Part shown: positions 6,549 to 12,545 of the stretch, piece after piece
Position numbering within the stretch: the first letter of the stretch is position 1
Layout: every line of letters begins with the position of its first letter
DNA from: CAVPLU01 sp050012535
Lineage (GTDB): Archaea > Thermoproteota > Bathyarchaeia > 40CM-2-53-6
Assembly (NCBI GenBank): GCA_050012535.1
Contig: JBEKGZ010000039.1
Coordinates: 1 to 12,545, forward strand
Direction: 5' to 3'
Length of the DNA: 12,545 nt
Program-made: the position numbers and the translations under genes
Notes under the pieces: model-generated
Seen by the model: only the letters and a program-made list of their open reading frames with translations
Databases searched by the model: none
What the model was told of the DNA's origin: nothing

Positions 6549-6584
6549 ATCCCGCGGTCTGAGAATCTTTATAGTTCGCGGGAT
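6549..6584. promoter_or_regulatory. Inverted repeat bracketing the lipA TATA box
   Basis: ATCCCGCG (6549-6556) and its exact reverse complement CGCGGGAT (6577-6584) are 20 bases apart, with the TATA box of lipA between them. The arrangement suits an operator whose bound dimer would block the promoter. If transcribed, the sequence could also fold, but the predicted start of transcription lies after it. Confidence 0.4.
6568..6573 (+). promoter_or_regulatory. Box A (TATA) of lipA
   Basis: TTTATA is preceded by GAGAATC, a plausible BRE. Transcription would start near 6596, about 8-12 bases before the GTG/ATG start, so the mRNA would be almost leaderless. It is the clearest archaeal promoter in the window. 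Confidence 0.55.
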
Positions 6585-6604
6585 GGCGTGGTGACACGCG
6601 TACC

Positions 6605-7489
6605 GTGATGAGCTCATCGTCTAAGCCTGATTGGGTGAGGGCAAAGGCCCCTCTCGGACTGACTCATGCACGACTCAAGGAACTGATGAAACGGTATTCA
6701 CTGCACACGGTATGCGAGGAAGCTCACTGCCCGAACGTTGGCGAGTGCTGGGGAGGCGGCACAGCGACTTTCATGATAATGGGTGAACTCTGCACACGCG
6801 CTTGCCGATTCTGTAACGTGAAGAGCGGCAGACCGAACGGTGCCCTTGATGCGGAGGAGCCTGCCAACGTTGCACGAGCGGTCAAGGATCTCGAACTGAA
6901 ATATGTTGTTCTGACTTCCGTTGATCGTGACGATCTGCCCGATGGTGGGGCGGCCCATTTCGCGCAGACGATTTCTATGACAAAGGCTCTCTCTCCGAAT
7001 GCATGCTTAGAGACGTTGATTCCGGACTTTGGAGGAGACCTCGTGAAACTGCAGACCGTTGTTCAATCAGGCCCTCATGTGATTGGTCACAACGTGGAGA
7101 CGACGGAGCCGCTGACGCCAAAGGTCAGGGATCCTAGAGCCAGCTATCATCAGTCGCTCAAGGTCCTTGAACGCGTGAAACGACTGAATGGACGAGTCTT
7201 CACGAAGTCGTCGCTTATGCTCGGACTAGGCGAGCAGGAAGAGGACGTTCTGCAGACGTTCCGTGACCTTCGAGCTGTCGGAACGGATTTCCTAACACTG
7301 GGTCAGTACCTCAGACCTTCACCACGAAATCTTCCCGTGGTGGAATACGTTACACCTGAAAGATTCGGACGTTATCAGAAAGTGGCGGAGGGGTTGGGGT
7401 TCCTCTACGTTGCCTCCGGTCCATTAGTCCGGAGTTCATATCGAGCGGGAGAGTACTTTGCGCATAAGATGGTCAGGCCGATTCCCTGA
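6605..7489 (+). CDS. lipA: Lipoyl synthase (radical SAM)
   Basis: LipA inserts two sulfurs into protein-bound octanoyl chains to form the lipoyl cofactor of 2-oxoacid dehydrogenases and the glycine cleavage system. At 294 aa the length is normal. All three cysteines of the auxiliary [4Fe-4S] cluster are present: Cys37, 42 and 48 in CEEAHCPNVGEC (CX4CX5C). The radical-SAM cluster is Cys63, 67 and 70 in CTRACRFC (CX3CX2C). Other family blocks are 'VLTSVDRDDLPDGGA', 'ETLIPDFGGD', 'HNVETTEPL', 'KSSLMLGLGE', 'LTLGQYLRPS' and the closing 'RSSYRAGE', whose Ser is the fourth ligand of the auxiliary cluster. The start is GTG 6605 or ATG 6608; GGTGA at 6590-6594 would suit GTG. No lipoate-dependent enzyme or octanoyltransferase gene is in the window. 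Confidence 0.97.
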   Translation: MMSSSSKPDWVRAKAPLGLTHARLKELMKRYSLHTVCEEAHCPNVGECWGGGTATFMIMGELCTRACRFCNVKSGRPNGALDAEEPANVARAVKDLELKYVVLTSVDRDDLPDGGAAHFAQTISMTKALSPNACLETLIPDFGGDLVKLQTVVQSGPHVIGHNVETTEPLTPKVRDPRASYHQSLKVLERVKRLNGRVFTKSSLMLGLGEQEEDVLQTFRDLRAVGTDFLTLGQYLRPSPRNLPVVEYVTPERFGRYQKVAEGLGFLYVASGPLVRSSYRAGEYFAHKMVRPIP

Positions 7490-7811
7490 GCACGGACTCT
7501 AATGCAAAATAGAAGAAACGCGCGTATCTCAGGTGAACTGACTCATCGGTCTCGGACTCGGAAAACCAGCTATTTTCATTGGCAATAAAGAACGAGTCTC
7601 AAACAAGTAATTTTGGGTCTAACCGGGGTCATGGAAGAGCCTTCTAGAATTCGATTACTCTGGGTCGACATCACGTGTGGCAAGTTGTGTTTGTAAGCCT
7701 AAGACAAGTCTGGCGTTTCATCAGCCAAGCAAGAACGCGTCAGACTTGACAATGAAATGGATCACTGTTGATAGATGGGGGCGAACTATCGCCCACCAAC
7801 GATTGGTGAAT
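7490..7811. other. Intergenic stretch without a convincing gene
   Basis: About 320 bp lie between lipA and the preferred start of the 4-TM gene. The 4-TM frame is open here from GTG 7677, but the peptide it adds (including 'ASCVCKPKTS') looks unlike a membrane-protein start. AT-rich patches near 7571-7589 and 7604-7615 could hold a promoter, but none is clear. The last 33 bases hold two tandem hairpins. No tRNA, rRNA or repeat array was seen. Confidence 0.4.
7779..7808 (+). promoter_or_regulatory. Tandem hairpins covering the ribosome-binding site of the 4-TM gene
   Basis: The first hairpin is GGGCGA (7779-7784), loop ACTA, TCGCCC (7789-7794). The second starts at the last base of the first: CACCAA (7794-7799), loop CGA, TTGGTG (7803-7808). 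The second stem contains most of the Shine-Dalgarno GGTGA (7805-7809), 5 bases before ATG 7815. Such an arrangement could switch translation on or off, or the DNA could be a protein-binding site. No known riboswitch class was recognised. Confidence 0.4.
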
Positions 7812-8336
7812 ATGATGTCTTCCTCGCCCGAGATATGGTCAAAAAGGTTTGGCGCAGTAGCCTTGGTCAACGCCTTGATAGCGATCGCTTGGCTTCTGTT
7901 CCCTATTGCGCTTGATACTCGAATCTCGCGAATGATTGCAGGGGGTTCGGTGGGAACTTGGGGATTCTTGGGTTTTCTACTGTTCCTCATCGTAGGCGTC
8001 TTGGGGTTCGCGACGTTCGCGTCCCTCTACTATGTGATCCCCAAGGCAACCGGAGGAACTGTCAACAATATCCTTGCGTGGCTACATTTGGTGTTACTTG
8101 AAGTCGGCACAGTTGTAGGAACAGGGCTGCTCGGATATGCAGGCTACGTTGGCGGGACAACTATGTTAGATGAGATAGCGAAAGGGACAGCAGCAAAAGA
8201 CATCCCGGGTATCGTTCATCCGAAGATCAATTTCGTGGTACAGCCAATTGGCATCCTGGCGCTAGTAGCAGCCTTGGGCGTATTTCTAGGAGTCATTGCC
8301 TTATTCCTAGCCTACAGGAAATCAGGTCAAAGCTGA
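7812..8336 (+). CDS. Four-helix membrane protein of unknown function
   Basis: The protein has about 173-174 aa from ATG 7812 or ATG 7815; GGTGA at 7805-7809 fits 7815 best. An extended reading from ATG 7752 or GTG 7677 is possible. From ATG 7815 the helices lie near 14-33, 46-75, 86-113 and 139-167. The loop 'YYVIPKATGG' after helix 2 and 'AWLHLVLLEVGTVVGTGLLGY' in helix 3 recall the helix and loop style of heme-copper oxidase subunit I, but there is no set of heme-ligating histidines (only His91 in helix 3), so I do not call it an oxidase. It begins a likely operon: the methyltransferase starts 11 bases after its stop. Helix 4 and the short C-terminal tail KSGQS suggest no extra domain. Confidence 0.65.
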   Translation: MMSSSPEIWSKRFGAVALVNALIAIAWLLFPIALDTRISRMIAGGSVGTWGFLGFLLFLIVGVLGFATFASLYYVIPKATGGTVNNILAWLHLVLLEVGTVVGTGLLGYAGYVGGTTMLDEIAKGTAAKDIPGIVHPKINFVVQPIGILALVAALGVFLGVIALFLAYRKSGQS

Positions 8337-8347
8337 GCACTTGGCCA

Positions 8348-8974
8348 TTGAGCTTCTTCGACCTTGCGTATGAGGATGACCAAGTACCTCCTTGGGACAT
8401 AGGTCGCCCACAGGGGGAGATAGTGCACTTAGCAAAAGCGAAGCAATTCTCAGAATCCGTTCTCGACCTAGGATGCGGCACCGGGGAGAACGCCCTCTAT
8501 CTCGCCAGCCTTGGATATGAAACATGGGGTGTCGATTCATCACCCAAGGCGATCGCCAAAGCGAAGAAGAAAGCTCAGGAACGCCGCCTCAAAGTGAGAT
8601 TTCTCGTTCGGGACGCGCTTGAACTCGAGGATCTCGGAAGAACCTTCGACAACGTCATAGATACAGGCCTGTTCCACATCTTCTCCGATGAAGAGCGCCC
8701 TCTATACGTTCTCACGATTGCGTCTGTGCTTCGTTTCGGCGGCAGATACTACATGCTGTGTTTCAGCGACCACGAAACTGATTTACTAGGACCAAGACAC
8801 GTGACCCGAGGAGAGATCAGAGCAACCTTCAGGGAAGGTTGGAAGATCAATTACATACGAGCAGCACGTTTTGAAGACAACATTCACGCGGATGGAGCCA
8901 ACGCGTGGCTCTCATCAATAACGCGAGAGCAAATCGGAGAGATTCGCTCAGGGACGAAACTGACAGATGAATGA
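8348..8974 (+). CDS. Class I SAM-dependent methyltransferase
   Basis: This 208-aa protein has motif I DLGCGTGE at residues 40-47, 'GYETWGVDSSPKAIAKAKKKA' (motif II with the acidic residue that holds the SAM ribose), 'VRFLVRDALELEDL' (motif III) and 'FDNVIDTGLFHIF' (motif IV). The opening 'FDLAYEDDQVPPWDIGRPQ' resembles thiopurine- or tellurite-type (TehB-like) small-molecule methyltransferases, in which a Trp-Asp-x-Gly segment closes over the substrate. The substrate is unknown. The start must be TTG 8348, because there is no ATG or GTG near and the family start fits. It lies 11 bases after the 4-TM gene and 19 bases before the DUF255 gene on the same strand, so the three are probably one transcript. 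Confidence 0.85.
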   Translation: MSFFDLAYEDDQVPPWDIGRPQGEIVHLAKAKQFSESVLDLGCGTGENALYLASLGYETWGVDSSPKAIAKAKKKAQERRLKVRFLVRDALELEDLGRTFDNVIDTGLFHIFSDEERPLYVLTIASVLRFGGRYYMLCFSDHETDLLGPRHVTRGEIRATFREGWKINYIRAARFEDNIHADGANAWLSSITREQIGEIRSGTKLTDE

Positions 8975-8993
8975 AGCCCAGATGGTCTGAATA

Positions 8994-10766
8994 TTGAACG
9001 AGATCTCACAAGCAACGACGAAGATAAACTGGTTTGAGTACGGCCCGGAAGCTTTCGAGAAAGCAAAGACCGAAAACAAACCGGTGCTTCTCGCGATCAG
9101 CGCGGTTTGGTGCCATTGGTGCCACGTCCAGGACAAAACGACCTATTCAGACCCCGGAGTAATACGAACCATCAACCGAGACTACGTTCCGATAAGGGTG
9201 GATAATGATCGACGTCCTGACATCAATAGAAGATACAACATGGGTGGGTGGCCAACCACGGCCTTCCTCACGCCGACAGGCGATGTCATAACCGGAGGAA
9301 CATACATACCGCCAGACCAGATGAAAACGATCCTCCGCGATGTCAAACAACACTACCTGCACAACAAGTTGGCCTATGCAAGAAAGCCGATTGAGCAGGC
9401 TGCTGATTCATTAGCCATCGAGCTCTCGAACGAGCTCATCGACAATATTCTGGGTTCTCTTGTTGCCAATTTCGATCCACTTTATGGGGGCTTCGGCGAT
9501 GAGCCAAAGTTCCCGCATGCTGATGCACTAGAGTTGGCTCTGGCCCAACACTGGCATAGCGGCGACAAAGGATTACGGACCATCGTAACGAAGACTCTTG
9601 ACCGCATGGCCAACGGAGGAATCTACGATAGCATCGAAGGCGGGTTCTTCCGCTACTCAACCAGTCGTGATTGGAAGATCCCACATTACGAGAAGATGTG
9701 CGAGGACAACGCTAGGTTACTTGCTGTCTACCTCCATGCTTACCAAGCCACAGGCAGAGAAGAGTACAGAAAAATCGCGGGCGAAATTGTCACCTACGTG
9801 AACACGACGCTCACTGACCAGCAGGCAGGAGGCTTCTATGGAAGTCAGGATGCTGATGAAGAGTACTACAGGCTTTCCAGAAGCAATCGCGCAAACGCAA
9901 AGGCCCCACACGTCGATAGAACCATCTACACCAACTGGAACGGATTGATGATCCACGCATATTTGGAGGCGGCTCAACTATTAGACGATCGAACTCTGAC
10001 CGCGTTCGCTCTGAAGTCAATGGAGAGAATCATTGACGAATCCGTCGATCATGATACGGGCGCCATATGTCATTACGTGCCGGATGAGAAAACGCGCTTG
10101 AGCGGCCTTCTCGTCGATCAGGTTGCTTTCAGCCACGCGTTGATCAAAGCACATGAAACCACCGGGGATAAGAAGTATCTCGAGCGTGCTCAGAGGCTGA
10201 TCCGGTACATGGACGCAACACTTCTCGACGCGAGGAATGGAGGATACTACGACACTGTTTCGAGCCCTGGCTCGCCCGGATACTTGAATCGGCCTCAGAA
10301 GCCGTTAGATGAGAACAGCTTAGCCAGCATACTTCTGATGAAGCTCTATCATGTTACTGGAGACGAAACATACCATGAGAGAGCCAAATCAACACTCAAG
10401 ATGCTGAGCGCGGAATACACGAGACACGGTTACATGGCATCAACGTATGGGCTGGCGCTCGATCTCTTTCTCAACGAACCAACGCGCATTGCCATAGTTG
10501 GCCCGCTGCAAGAACCAAGAAGTCGTCAGCTGCTTGAAACGAGCCTTCGAGCATATGATCCGCGAAAGATAGTGATCCCTCTAGATCCAGAGACAGATCG
10601 TGAACGTCTGAACAGACTAGGATTCACTGCCGAACCACAGCCGCGCGCCTATGTTTGCATTGGAAAGACGTGCTACCCACCGACAAATGATCCAGAGGAA
10701 ATCCTTCAGCAACTATCTCGATATGGGCGAAGTGGCGCCGAACATGAGGACAGCCATCAAATCTGA
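8994..10766 (+). CDS. DUF255 thioredoxin-domain protein with (alpha/alpha)6 barrel (YyaL/SSP411-like), compact form
   Basis: This is a 590-aa protein. The N-terminal thioredoxin-like DUF255 domain (about 10-125) carries CHWC (40-43), 'INRDYVPIRVDNDRRPDINRRY', 'GGWPTTAFLTPTG' and 'GGTYIP'. A glycosidase-like alpha/alpha toroid follows, with 'GGFGDEPKFPHADAL', 'MANGGIYDSIEGGFFRYSTSRDW', 'PHYEKMCEDNARLL', 'GFYGSQDADEEYY', 'TNWNGLM' and the closing 'VCIGKTCYPPTNDPEEI'. Family members are usually near 670-700 aa. Here the segment between 'SQDADEEYY' and 'DRTIYTNWNGLM' is very short, so the usual EGxFYxW subdomain is missing. Its cellular role is not known; thiol redox or sugar processing has been proposed for relatives. 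The start is TTG 8994: TGA 8988-8990 closes the frame just upstream and no ATG is near. Confidence 0.88.
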   Translation: MNEISQATTKINWFEYGPEAFEKAKTENKPVLLAISAVWCHWCHVQDKTTYSDPGVIRTINRDYVPIRVDNDRRPDINRRYNMGGWPTTAFLTPTGDVITGGTYIPPDQMKTILRDVKQHYLHNKLAYARKPIEQAADSLAIELSNELIDNILGSLVANFDPLYGGFGDEPKFPHADALELALAQHWHSGDKGLRTIVTKTLDRMANGGIYDSIEGGFFRYSTSRDWKIPHYEKMCEDNARLLAVYLHAYQATGREEYRKIAGEIVTYVNTTLTDQQAGGFYGSQDADEEYYRLSRSNRANAKAPHVDRTIYTNWNGLMIHAYLEAAQLLDDRTLTAFALKSMERIIDESVDHDTGAICHYVPDEKTRLSGLLVDQVAFSHALIKAHETTGDKKYLERAQRLIRYMDATLLDARNGGYYDTVSSPGSPGYLNRPQKPLDENSLASILLMKLYHVTGDETYHERAKSTLKMLSAEYTRHGYMASTYGLALDLFLNEPTRIAIVGPLQEPRSRQLLETSLRAYDPRKIVIPLDPETDRERLNRLGFTAEPQPRAYVCIGKTCYPPTNDPEEILQQLSRYGRSGAEHEDSHQI

Positions 10767-10776
10767 CGCGATATCG

Positions 10777-10782
10777 TTTAAT
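10777..10782 (+). promoter_or_regulatory. Possible TATA box of the GyrI-like gene
   Basis: TTTAAT lies in the 56-bp gap after the DUF255 gene. Transcription would begin near 10806, about 17 bases before ATG 10823. This would give the GyrI-like gene its own promoter. The match is moderate. Confidence 0.3.
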
Positions 10783-10822
10783 GCAAACAGTCTCATAAGG
10801 GCAGAGATGGTTTGTTGCTCAG

Positions 10823-11455
10823 ATGAAGAAGCTGGACCTTAAGAAGGAATTGAGGTATCTTTATGCTCCGTCTGCTCGCAAAGTCGAGATCGTAGATGTG
10901 CCCAACTTCAATTTCGCGATGATCGACGGCGAGATACGACCCGATGAAACACCTGGAACATCTCAGGAATACCAGAATGCGATCGGCGCACTGTATGGCG
11001 CCTCGTTCACTCTGAAGTTCATGTCGAGACTACGCAAGAAGAACCCCATCGACTATCCAGTGATGGCGCTGGAAGGGCTCTGGTGGACTGAATCGGGAGA
11101 ATTCGATTTCAACAGGAAGGAACCGTGGAAATGGACCATGATGGTCATGCAGCCCCAGCACATCACTAGGGAAATGTTTCAAGATGCACTAGAGCAAGTC
11201 AGAAAGAAGAGGGAAAATCCAGCTCTGCCCAAGATCCGGCTTGAGAGCTTTCATGAGGGACTCTCGATGCAGATCATGCACATCGGACCCTATTCTGAAG
11301 AAACACGCACCATTGTGAAGATGCATGAATTTGCTCGCGAGAACGGATTTAGTGTGAATGGAAAACACCACGAGATCTACCTGGGAGACCCGCGGCGAGC
11401 CAAGCCTGAGAAGTTGAGAACTATACTGCGTCACCCGATATCTAGGAACAAATGA
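10823..11455 (+). CDS. GyrI-like small-molecule-binding domain protein
   Basis: This 210-aa single-domain protein belongs to the GyrI-like (SOUL-related effector-binding) superfamily. It opens 'KKELRYLYAPSARKVEIVDVPNFNFAMIDG', then 'NAIGALYGASFTLKF', 'ALEGLWW', 'WKWTMMVMQP', and the later strand 'LSMQIMHIGPYSEETRTIVKMHEFARENGF', which matches the repeat unit with the conserved 'HxGPYxExxxTIxxLhxfaxxxG'. The end 'HHEIYLGDPRRAKPEKLRTILRHPI' is typical of the free-standing archaeal and bacterial form (length about 200-210). Relatives bind drugs or amphipathic molecules, and some hydrolyse cyclopropanoid compounds; the function here is open. ATG 10823 has no clear Shine-Dalgarno. Confidence 0.85.
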   Translation: MKKLDLKKELRYLYAPSARKVEIVDVPNFNFAMIDGEIRPDETPGTSQEYQNAIGALYGASFTLKFMSRLRKKNPIDYPVMALEGLWWTESGEFDFNRKEPWKWTMMVMQPQHITREMFQDALEQVRKKRENPALPKIRLESFHEGLSMQIMHIGPYSEETRTIVKMHEFARENGFSVNGKHHEIYLGDPRRAKPEKLRTILRHPISRNK

Positions 11456-11480
11456 ACCAGAGCGTGAGCTTTCTTGGTTC
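11454..11480. terminator. Imperfect hairpin at the GyrI/glyoxalase convergent junction
   Basis: GAACCA (11454-11459) pairs with TGGTTC (11475-11480). Inside, GAGC and GCTT can pair with one wobble and a small bulge. It begins in the stop codon of the GyrI-like gene and faces the end of the minus-strand glyoxalase gene. It resembles the hairpins at 1250 and 3380 in placement but is weaker. Confidence 0.3.
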
Positions 11481-11504
11481 GTGTGGATGCCAAATGCCAG
11501 CGAG

Positions 11505-11876
11505 TTATTCTTCAATCAATTCGAGCCAGTTTCCGTCTGGATCCTTGATGAATGCTATCTCGTGAGCTCCGCCGCTCAGTTTGAAGGGTTCCATGGCTAT
11601 CGTTGTGCCATGTGATCGGAGCCTCTCAATTGTGCCTTTGAGATCCTTGACTCCAAATGCGACATGATCGAAATTGTCTCCTTCGACGAGCTGCTTCTTG
11701 TCACGCCAATGAGTCAACTCAATTGCGTTTCCGTACGGGTCTTCCACGAAAGCGATCTCAGCATTGTTCTCTTTGATCTCAACCCTACGCGTCAGTTTAA
11801 GCTCCAGACGGTCACGGTAAAACGCGATCGACTTATCCATATCCATCACATTCAGGCAGGTGTGCATTATGCGCAA
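11505..11876 (-). CDS. VOC family protein, glyoxalase I-like
   Basis: This 123-aa protein holds two beta-alpha-beta-beta-beta modules. The metal ligands His5, Glu53, His71 and Glu119 are all present and match the spacing of E. coli GloA (H5, E56, H74, E122). Other family marks are 'LNVMDMDKSIAFYRDRL', 'FVEDPYGNAIELTHW', 'DHVAFGVKDL' and 'FIKDPDGNWLELIE'. It probably isomerises a thiol adduct of methylglyoxal or acts on a related small molecule; most archaea lack glutathione, so another thiol is likely (inference). The frame is open from TTG 11888, but GGTGA (11882-11886) lies 5 bases before TTG 11876, and the peptide from there, MRIMHTCLNV, is the classic family start, so I place the start at 11876. 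Confidence 0.87.
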   Translation of the reverse strand: MRIMHTCLNVMDMDKSIAFYRDRLELKLTRRVEIKENNAEIAFVEDPYGNAIELTHWRDKKQLVEGDNFDHVAFGVKDLKGTIERLRSHGTTIAMEPFKLSGGAHEIAFIKDPDGNWLELIEE

Positions 11877-11910
11877 ACATGTCACCAACCTAATTCAACG
11901 AGGGCAGTTG

Positions 11911-11918
11911 CATAATTG
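11911..11918 (-). promoter_or_regulatory. Possible TATA box of the glyoxalase-like gene
   Basis: On the minus strand TGCAATTATGCA contains the AT-rich core AATTATG, about 38 bases before TTG 11876. Transcription would start near 11888. It is framed by two TGCA palindromes on the plus strand (TGCATAATTGCA). Confidence 0.25.
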
Positions 11919-12008
11919 CATTTTGAATGATGGATCGCTCTGGCTCGACCATCACGTGCATGGACTCGACGCTCGACTGCCCACGGATCCTGAGTTCTGT
12001 CACTGAAG

Positions 12009-12545
12009 TTATAGTTCGCTGACAAGGCGGGAGACCCTTTCAAGCGAAGCCTCGTAGCTTGGGGTATAGGGTAGGCTGAATACGAAGTAGCTAACTCCCG
12101 CCTCTACGTAGTTGCTTATCCTTCTCTTCGCCGTCTCAGCGTCCCCGATGATCGCCCATTTCTTGATCTCGTCGAGTGTTTCACCGGTTTGCTCGCTAAG
12201 AAAGGTTGCTGACCGCTCGGCTTCTGCGACTGTACCATCGACTACCAGATATATGTGAGCAGCCGTCATGGGCTTCTTGCCTGTTTTCACCAATCGCATG
12301 AGCTCCGCTCTTCTTTTACTGATCTCTTCCACACTCGGATCTGTAGGGAACCAAGCATCATATCCGGTAGCCCGGCGAATCGCCGAGTGAGAGTTGCCTC
12401 CAATCCAAATTGGTGGAGGTTGCTTAGGGATCGTTCCGATCTTGGCATTCTTTACCGTGAAGTCTGTTCCCTTGAAATTGAGCGGTTCCCCTTTCCAGAA
12501 TCCACGAATGATCTCTAGGCATTGGTCTGTTAGGGTACCTCTTCT
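12009..12545 (-). CDS. Luciferase-like (LLM) F420/flavin-dependent oxidoreductase, C-terminal part
   Basis: The frame is open from the window edge to TAA 12009-12011, giving 178 residues of the C-terminal half; the start lies outside. A shorter reading from GTG 12332 cuts the conserved part off. Family marks are 'LEIIRGFWKGEPLNFKG', the strand 'KQPPPIWIGGNSHSAIRRA' (the PPIWIGG strand of the TIM barrel), 'GYDAWFP', 'EISKRRAEL' and the C-terminal 'WAIIGDAETAKRRISNYVEAGVSYFVF'. Bacterial-luciferase-fold enzymes use FMN or F420; in archaea F420 is common. The substrate is unknown. It lies upstream of the glyoxalase-like gene on the same strand with about 130 bp between, so separate promoters are likely. 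Confidence 0.9.
   Translation of the reverse strand, partial: RRGTLTDQCLEIIRGFWKGEPLNFKGTDFTVKNAKIGTIPKQPPPIWIGGNSHSAIRRATGYDAWFPTDPSVEEISKRRAELMRLVKTGKKPMTAAHIYLVVDGTVAEAERSATFLSEQTGETLDEIKKWAIIGDAETAKRRISNYVEAGVSYFVFSLPYTPSYEASLERVSRLVSEL

Noticed and set aside
7677..7811. Longer N-terminus of the 4-TM protein from GTG 7677 or ATG 7752
   Set aside because: The added residues look random and run through two perfect tandem hairpins; GGTGA is well placed for ATG 7815. It cannot be fully excluded.
7490..7811. Possible tRNA or small RNA in the gap after lipA
   Set aside because: I found no T-arm consensus, cloverleaf or C/D boxes.
11189..11515. 108-codon minus-strand ORF under the GyrI-like gene
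   Set aside because: It is a shadow of a clear family member on the other strand and has no domain of its own.
12009..12332. Short complete gene starting at GTG 12332
   Set aside because: The same frame continues upstream with clear luciferase-family sequence (PPPIWIGG, GYDAWFP) to the window edge, so GTG 12332 is internal.

Overview
The window looks like a stretch of an archaeal chromosome with GC near 50% by eye. Several points suggest archaea: an archaeal-type winged-helix regulator coupled to a small membrane protein, a lone Lrp/AsnC regulator, F420/FMN-type PPOX and luciferase-like oxidoreductases, an iron-sulfur flavoprotein, TATA (box A) promoters close to start codons, GGTGA Shine-Dalgarno sites, and frequent TTG starts. 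The phylum cannot be fixed from the sequence; a mesophilic TACK-like or Thermoplasmata-like lineage is my guess.

Layout. 1-159 (+) is the tail of a family III CoA-transferase. Next comes a multi-TM membrane protein (open from 284, ends 916) overlapping a winged-helix regulator (913-1203) by ATGA. An Lrp/AsnC regulator (1318-1779, -) is divergent from a tyrosine phenol-lyase/tryptophanase-family PLP enzyme (1901-3343, +). A minus-strand block follows: Isf-like flavoprotein (5830-6468), glmS (3865-5691) and a PPOX-family protein (3421-3825). A plus-strand block starts with lipoyl synthase (6605-7489), has a 320-bp gap, then a likely operon of a 4-TM protein, a SAM methyltransferase and a DUF255 thioredoxin-domain protein (7812-10766), then a GyrI-like protein (10823-11455). 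The right edge carries, on the minus strand, a glyoxalase-fold protein (11505-11876) and the C-terminal part of a luciferase-like F420/flavin oxidoreductase (12009 to beyond the edge).

How the genes fit together. Most are housekeeping or redox genes: GlmS feeds amino-sugar synthesis, LipA makes lipoyl cofactor, and the flavoprotein, PPOX and luciferase-like proteins point to flavin/F420 chemistry. The local regulatory units are the Lrp-lyase divergon and the membrane protein/winged-helix pair. No CRISPR array, transposon, phage gene, rRNA or tRNA was seen.

Most worth a second look: a lyase with key PLP-pocket residues replaced; a pair of tandem hairpins, one covering the Shine-Dalgarno, before the 4-TM gene; an 8-bp inverted repeat bracketing the lipA TATA box; a membrane-protein gene whose frame begins before any usable start codon; and hairpins at all three convergent gene junctions.
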